From assembly GCA_002433075.1 (NCBI GenBank), contig DJHM01000034.1, forward strand, positions 163,314 through 227,313: a stretch of 64,000 bases of DNA, given 5' to 3'. The notes under the pieces are model-generated. The model ran no database searches, had not been told where the DNA came from, and was given only the letters and a program-made list of their open reading frames with translations. Positions 59,733-64,000 of the stretch are shown piece by piece (the first letter of the stretch is position 1; each line of letters opens with the position of its first letter). Source of the DNA: Latescibacteria bacterium UBA6620 (GTDB lineage: Bacteria > Latescibacterota > UBA2968). The position numbers were made by a program, and so were the translations under genes.

Positions 59733-62030
59733 CTACATCGACAACCCGATCTCACCCACGAACAACGCCCCCATCTCCGGTCCCCCACCGAATTCGATGT
59801 GGTCATTGTCGAGCAGGTTCCTCACCGAAGCCCGATAAACGAGACCGTGGCGGGCCCGGTAGGACAGATCCAGGTCGAGCAGAGCGTAGGCGGGCACGCG
59901 CCCGGTCAGGACGCCGCTTCGGAAATCGTACTCGCTCACGCGCCGGGCGGAGATTCCGACGGTGGCACCCTCGACCCACGCGTCGAGCCAGGTCAGTCGC
60001 ACCTTGACCGTCGTTTCCGGCGTGTTGAACGGCTGCGACAGTCCTTTCGCGTCCACCAGCGTGTCCGCGTTCAGGTAGGACACGTTTCCGCTCAGCACGA
60101 CGAGCTCCGTGGCGTAGACATTCATACCTACACCCACGCCCGTCACGTTCTGTTCGCCGAAGTTTACGTTGCTTAGAGTCTCTTCCAGAACCTGAGCCCC
60201 CGCCTCGTCCAGAATCACCACACCCCCCTGGATGTTGCTGATCGGGATCGCGCCGCTGATGAAGTCCTTGTAATGACTTCTGTAAAAACTCACGTCCACG
60301 AACGCGCGGTTGCCGAGGATCCCTTTGATCCCCAATTCCACCGTACCCACATTCTCCGGCACGAGAGCATCGACCCCCGCGGCGAACGCCGGCGGAAGGG
60401 GCACCCCTGTCAGGGACGCGAACCGGAATCCATTTGCGTTACCACGGCCCGTCAGACCGGGAAAGATCGGTAGCAACGCGAACTGCTGGCTCAGTGTTGG
60501 ACTCTTGTATGCCCGGTTGAACGTCCCCCGAAACGCAACCGTCGGAACCGGTTTCACCACCAATCCGAACTTGGGGCTGAACTGCGAGTCGTACGTTTCC
60601 GGATTATCGAACCGACCGGCGAACGTCAGCTGGAACCATCGCGTCGGTGTCAGGTCGAACTGGGCGTAGGCCCCGAACAATCGGGCGGAAGCGTTGCCCC
60701 CCTGGAACAGCGGACCCGTCGACTCGTCCTGACGGAAGCTCGCCCCGACCGTCGCTCGACCCAGGTTGTGTCGGGCCGTGTAGCGCGCCTCCCCTTCCCA
60801 GAACGTCCACTCCGCACGATCGAGCGCCATCTCCTCAGCCTGCGCCCGTGGCAGGCCCTCGGCCATCAGACTTGCCCGCGTATTCAGGCTGAACGTGTTC
60901 CGCGAGTCGTCTCCCGCTCGATACAGGTTGATATACCAATGGTCGTCCGAGTACTTCAGCTGCGTGAAGTAGTTCACGTAGCCCTTCGTCTGGCTTCGGG
61001 CAATCGGATTCAGGAACACCTGGTCCATCACCGTCAGCCCCGACGACAGAGACAGCTCACCCCCCTCGTTCGGGTAGTAGTAAATCCCGGCCGACCCCGT
61101 CTGGAACTCCGATGTAAAATCGGGGTCGTCGAGTACCGTGCGGGATCCGTCCTGGCTCGTGAAAGGCCGCGCCGCGCCCCAGCTGTTCCCACGCTGGTAG
61201 TCCGCGGCGACCTTGTAGCCCCACCGACCGCTCAGACCCGCGTGTCTCACCCGCCCCTTGAACACCGATCGGTTGCCGCCCGAGAGGGTCACCCTCGTGC
61301 CGTCGAACTCCCGAGGACCTTTCGATCTCAGGCTCACAACCCCGTTGATCGCGTCTGGCCCGTAGAGCGCCGAACCCGGCCCTACGATCACTTCGATGTC
61401 CCGTAGATCGTCCTTCGGCAATGTCGGTCCGTAGAGCGGATGTCCTCCTCCTGTGCGCGAGAGACGACCATCCGTCAGCACGAGCATTCGTGTGTTGAAC
61501 GCCTCGTTGTAGCCTCGCGCGTTGAACCGTTCGTCGAACAGTCCGACCTGCGTGTAGTCGATCCCTTTCACGCCGTCCAGGAGACTGCTGTAGGACGCCG
61601 CGATCGGCTTGCGCTGAATCTCCGAGTCATCCACTCTGGAGATCGAAATCGGCGCGGACAACACATCCTCCGCATACCGACTCGCCGAGACAACGATCTC
61701 TTCTCCTTCCAACATCGACGGCGTCAGCCCGAAAACCATCGTAGAAGGCAGCTCCGTGATCCCGTGGGTCACCGGACGATAACCCACACGGGAGACACGC
61801 AGCGTGTGACCTTCGCGCGAGTCGTCGGGAAAGGAGAACGTTCCCTCGCGGTCGGCAACGGTCGACCGTACGCTCTCGCTCTGCCGATCCAGTTCTTCGA
61901 TCAGGGCCCCTGCCAGCGCGACGTTCGTTTCCGCGTCGACCACCCGCCCCGCCAATCCCCCGGCGACGACAGGATCGAAAGAGACAGGAATAAGGAGGAC
62001 GGAAATGCACAACATTGAGAACAAATGCAT
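59733..62030 (-). CDS. TonB-dependent outer-membrane receptor
   Basis: A 765-residue receptor importing an unknown ligand. A signal peptide (HLFSMLCISVLLIPVSFDPV) leads to a carboxypeptidase-regulatory-like domain (GRVVDAETNVALAGALIEEL, TVADREGTFSFPDDS). The plug follows (EEIVVSASRYAEDVLSAPIS, IEVIVGPGSALYGPDAINGV), then a long beta-barrel ending in RNLLDNDHIEFGGGPEMGAL. VIVGPGSALYGPDA is the most diagnostic plug motif. AAAGG precedes the ATG. It lies upstream of the ABC exporter on the same strand, separated by the palindrome. The terminal residue is Met rather than the usual aromatic. Substrate is unknown; polysaccharide, siderophore or cobalamin are all possible. Confidence 0.93.
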   Translation of the reverse strand: MHLFSMLCISVLLIPVSFDPVVAGGLAGRVVDAETNVALAGALIEELDRQSESVRSTVADREGTFSFPDDSREGHTLRVSRVGYRPVTHGITELPSTMVFGLTPSMLEGEEIVVSASRYAEDVLSAPISISRVDDSEIQRKPIAASYSSLLDGVKGIDYTQVGLFDERFNARGYNEAFNTRMLVLTDGRLSRTGGGHPLYGPTLPKDDLRDIEVIVGPGSALYGPDAINGVVSLRSKGPREFDGTRVTLSGGNRSVFKGRVRHAGLSGRWGYKVAADYQRGNSWGAARPFTSQDGSRTVLDDPDFTSEFQTGSAGIYYYPNEGGELSLSSGLTVMDQVFLNPIARSQTKGYVNYFTQLKYSDDHWYINLYRAGDDSRNTFSLNTRASLMAEGLPRAQAEEMALDRAEWTFWEGEARYTARHNLGRATVGASFRQDESTGPLFQGGNASARLFGAYAQFDLTPTRWFQLTFAGRFDNPETYDSQFSPKFGLVVKPVPTVAFRGTFNRAYKSPTLSQQFALLPIFPGLTGRGNANGFRFASLTGVPLPPAFAAGVDALVPENVGTVELGIKGILGNRAFVDVSFYRSHYKDFISGAIPISNIQGGVVILDEAGAQVLEETLSNVNFGEQNVTGVGVGMNVYATELVVLSGNVSYLNADTLVDAKGLSQPFNTPETTVKVRLTWLDAWVEGATVGISARRVSEYDFRSGVLTGRVPAYALLDLDLSYRARHGLVYRASVRNLLDNDHIEFGGGPEMGALFVGEIGLSM

Positions 62031-62171
62031 AGCAAACCTTTAGATAGGAGGAGAAAAAGTCCAACCGACAGCTTGAAAAGGTACGGACCTCTCAACCGCA
62101 GGCAAGACTCGGACAGTGGTCGCTTGTCCTGACGGGCCCGGTCAGGCATATTGCTCTGGAGGAGAATTCAG

Positions 62172-62597
62172 GTGCCGAACTGGAAAAACCAGGGTGTCCG
62201 CATCGTCAAAGCGGGCGAAATGGATCCGAACACGCCTCAGACGCCGGGGATGAATCGCGCCGCCGCCATTAATCACGCGATGGCTGGTGCAAACAAACTC
62301 TGGGCCGGAACGGTGACCATCCATCCCGACGCTAAAACGGGTGCGCATCATCACGGCGAACTCGAAAGCGTAATCTATGTCGTCAACGGGAAGGCCAGAA
62401 TGCGCTGGGGAGACGCGCTTGAATACGTGGCCGAGGCCGGAGACTTCATCTACATTCCACCGTACGTGCCCCATCAGGAGATTAACGCCAGTGAAAACGA
62501 GCCGATCGTCATCAACCTAGACATTGCTCCCGTCGAGTCGCCCGAGCCCGTACGATGGGTCGGCCCGAATCACCCCGATTCGGAGGACCCTCGTTGA
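62172..62597 (+). CDS. Small single-domain cupin protein
   Basis: A 141-residue cupin. The metal motif GAHHHGELESVIYVVNGKAR then MRWG fits G-X5-H-x-H-X3-4-E-X6-G, and motif 2 is GDFIYIPPYVPHQEINASEN. The GTG at 62172 follows GGAGGAGAATTCAG, a strong ribosome-binding site; an upstream TTG at 62151 is open but lacks that. Such proteins often act as dioxygenases, isomerases or sugar-binding regulators; this one is not distinctive. It is divergent from the TonB receptor and followed directly by a broken methyltransferase. Confidence 0.88.
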   Translation: MPNWKNQGVRIVKAGEMDPNTPQTPGMNRAAAINHAMAGANKLWAGTVTIHPDAKTGAHHHGELESVIYVVNGKARMRWGDALEYVAEAGDFIYIPPYVPHQEINASENEPIVINLDIAPVESPEPVRWVGPNHPDSEDPR

Positions 62598-62607
62598 ATC
62601 ACCGACC

Positions 62608-63077
62608 GTGGTCGAACTCGCACCCGGTCCGGGAATGCTCGCCGAGATTCTGCCCGACGCCCGACCTACGTCGGAATCGATTACTCCGTGCCCTTCATCG
62701 AAGTCGCACGAGAAAAACTGGCCTCCTACAACGGCAAAGTCTCGCTTCATCAGGCCGATTTGAACACCGACGACTGGGCAGTACTCCCGCCCGGTCCCGT
62801 TCACGCCATCGTCTCGAATATGGCTATCCACGACCTCGGTTCCGAGGAGGCCGTCACGACCACCTACAAAAAAGCCGCCCGACGATTAGAGCCGGGCGGT
62901 TCTCTCATCAATGCCGATCTCGTCACTCGTCCCGATGACAAAGAACCTCCGACCGACGGAAAACTCAAGGTCCCTCGCCACCTGGAACTACTCGATCACC
63001 TTGGTTTCGTAGACGTCCGATGCACTCTCGACTTCGGACACTACGCCTGCGTGGTCGGCCGAAAGGACCGATTCTGA
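62608..63077 (+). pseudogene. Class I SAM methyltransferase, frameshifted and N-terminally short
   Basis: The protein reads VVELAPGPGMLAEILPDAR (motif I), then after a frame change near 62665, YVGIDYSVPFIEVAREKLAS (motif II with Asp), KVSLHQADLNTDDWAVLP, HAIVSNMAIHDLGSEEAV (motif IV) and RRLEPGGSLINADLV. One more C in the CC pair at 62665-62666 would join them. Motif I lies within ten residues of the earliest plausible start (GTG at 62608), whereas relatives have 40 or more residues before it, so the N-terminus is also missing or overlaps the cupin gene. The last base of its stop overlaps the next gene (TGATG). Confidence 0.7.
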
Positions 63078-63568
63078 TGCCAGCCAACACAGAACTCTAC
63101 GTCCTCAGACACGCCACGCCGGAGGAAGATTCCGACGCGGACAATATTGATCGGCCGCTCAGCAAGCTCGGCCGTCGACAAGCTGATTCACTCGTCGACT
63201 ATCTCTCCAGCCTCAACTTCGACGCCATCTATACCAGCCCCTACCTTCGAGCGCGGGAAACGATAGAGCCCCTGTGCGAATCGACAGGACTGGTCGCGAA
63301 AGTACGCAAGGGCCTCAGCGAAAGCGCCGAGGACGAGGAGCTTCAGGCGGTCGGAAAGCGCGTCACACGTGTCGTCAACGCCATCGTAAAGGAGCATCCA
63401 GAAGGTCGCGTGCTGGTGTGTACGCACGGGGGCTGTATGTGGGGTCTGATCGCCACGTTCGACGACACATTCGGACACAAGGAGTACAAGAAGATCAAGT
63501 GCCCCGATATGCGGCAGATCGTCTACGAGAACGGGACGCCTCGACTGATCGAACAACTCACCTTCTGA
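63077..63568 (+). CDS. SixA-like histidine phosphatase
   Basis: A 163-residue phosphoglycerate-mutase-fold phosphatase. The phospho-accepting His is in LYVLRHATPEEDSDAD (RHAT), with the second His in VLVCTHGGCMWGLIA. LSKLGRRQADSLVDYLSSLN and IYTSPYLRARETIEPL are typical of SixA, a phosphohistidine phosphatase, and of the broad family. The ATG at 63077 overlaps the stop of the upstream gene (TGATG). It could dephosphorylate a phospho-His protein or a small phosphometabolite. The following hairpin probably ends the unit. Confidence 0.85.
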   Translation: MPANTELYVLRHATPEEDSDADNIDRPLSKLGRRQADSLVDYLSSLNFDAIYTSPYLRARETIEPLCESTGLVAKVRKGLSESAEDEELQAVGKRVTRVVNAIVKEHPEGRVLVCTHGGCMWGLIATFDDTFGHKEYKKIKCPDMRQIVYENGTPRLIEQLTF

Positions 63569-63577
63569 CGAGAGGTT

Positions 63578-63599
63578 GAGTCGATGGGAAGGTCGACTC
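63578..63599. terminator. Hairpin between converging genes
   Basis: GAGTCGA, loop TGGGAAGG and TCGACTC form a perfect seven-pair stem with no strong T tract on either side. It may terminate one or both converging genes (63568 and 63606). Confidence 0.4.
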
Positions 63600-63605
63600 G
63601 TTGGT

Positions 63606-64000
63606 TCAGGTTCTGAATTCTTCCGGTGGTTCTTCCCAGGCCAGACTGTAGTCCCGGTCCTCCGGATGCGGATGACCGCCGGGACCGTACTTCCCTTCCG
63701 CTGTCGATTCCTTTTCAAGCGGGATGAACGTCTCGCTGATCCCTTCCTCTGTCACGTCAAATCGGTAAAAACCCAGCCGCGTGTCCCCGTCCGGCCAGAG
63801 ATTGGCCGCCTGGGGCATCGCGATTCCCGCACAGCGGTAAAACCGGACACCGTCGACCGTCTCGGGTGGCTTCCGGCAGTGAATGTGTCCGCTCAGAACA
63901 ATATCCACGCCCGATCGTTTGAACGCGTCGAACATCCGCGAACGATGGGGCTGGTCGATCGAGAAGTACCACCGCCCATACTCTTCTTTGTCCTGTAGAC
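63606..64000 (-). CDS. Calcineurin-like metallophosphoesterase, C-terminal part (runs off the window)
   Basis: The C-terminal 130 residues of a metallophosphoesterase whose 5' part lies beyond the end of the window. WYFSIDQPHRSRMFDAFKRS, then VDIVLSGHIHCRKPPETVDG (GHxH, the last metal motif of the family), and FYRCAGIAMPQAANLWPDGD. The tail has a Gly/Pro/His patch (KYGPGGHPHPEDRDYSLAWE). The window shows no sign of a frame break up to 63998. The N-terminal Asp/His metal motifs cannot be checked here, nor can the true start. Convergent with the SixA-like gene. Confidence 0.8.
   Translation of the reverse strand, partial: LQDKEEYGRWYFSIDQPHRSRMFDAFKRSGVDIVLSGHIHCRKPPETVDGVRFYRCAGIAMPQAANLWPDGDTRLGFYRFDVTEEGISETFIPLEKESTAEGKYGPGGHPHPEDRDYSLAWEEPPEEFRT

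Noticed and set aside
1..64000. CRISPR array, tRNA, rRNA, prophage or complete insertion sequence
   Set aside because: I found no regularly spaced repeats, no tRNA T-arm and acceptor pattern in the gaps, and no transposase or phage proteins; a tRNA scan would settle the tRNA point.

Overview
The window looks like chromosomal DNA of a Gram-negative, GC-rich (roughly 58 percent by eye), heterotrophic bacterium. Outer-membrane parts support this: a TolC-type channel, a TonB-dependent receptor, a LolA-like protein and lipoproteins. The gene mix (pectate lyase, TAT sulfatase, quinoprotein-like propeller, mannonate dehydratase, phytanoyl-CoA dioxygenase, creatininase and ceramidase-like hydrolases, dockerin-like tails) recalls uncultured polysaccharide-degrading lineages such as Latescibacterota or Poribacteria. 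That placement is inference from gene content; no rRNA or universal marker is present. I saw no tRNA, rRNA, CRISPR, prophage or complete insertion sequence.

Layout. 0-3.7 kb: an ArsR - P-type ATPase - NicO-like metal-efflux operon and an XRE regulator. 3.8-9.2 kb: a chimeric pseudogene (pectate-lyase start joined to a DUF1593-like end), an intact pectate lyase, a glycoside-hydrolase-like protein, a membrane protein and a nucleoside-hydrolase-like enzyme. 9.3-15.7 kb: a Cus-type copper/silver RND efflux operon with a small Cys-rich leader protein. 15.7-19.7 kb: a frameshifted ferredoxin-SCP2 protein behind a MarR gene, citrate synthase and a spermidine-synthase-like protein. 19.9-24.1 kb: a tight four-gene operon (HAD phosphatase, deoxyhypusine-synthase-like protein, CHASE4/HAMP-like sensor without output domain, PfkB kinase), facing a radical SAM gene. 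25-34 kb: small hydrolases, PpiC, a TM2 protein, M3 oligopeptidase and CrcB, with several broken genes. 34-45 kb: a metallophosphoesterase-like protein, a frameshifted membrane glycosyltransferase-like gene, xylulokinase, acetyltransferases, Nudix, Zn-finger proteins, two FKBPs, a LolA-like pseudogene and aminopeptidase C. 45.6-49.3 kb: a decayed sensor kinase overlapping a nucleotidyltransferase and a MetE-like gene, then a dockerin-like fragment. 49.3-64 kb: PhyH, a PQQ-propeller - sulfatase - UxuA operon, an S9 peptidase, a paired ABC exporter under a perfect 30-bp palindrome, a TonB receptor, a cupin and small enzymes.

How the genes fit together. Two metal-resistance operons (Zn/Cd-type and Cu/Ag-type) lie close together. 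Pectate lyase, mannonate dehydratase, xylulokinase, sulfatase and the TonB receptor fit breakdown of uronate-rich or sulfated polysaccharide, although they are not one operon.

Two features stand out. First, single-base indels, mostly in short homopolymers, break at least nine genes while long neighbours stay intact; this is either clustered gene decay or local assembly error. Second, several intergenic repeat families (GTGG-headed hairpins like REP elements, and tracts of short similar words) sit at gene ends, supply stop codons, and in one case lie in frame inside the P-type ATPase.
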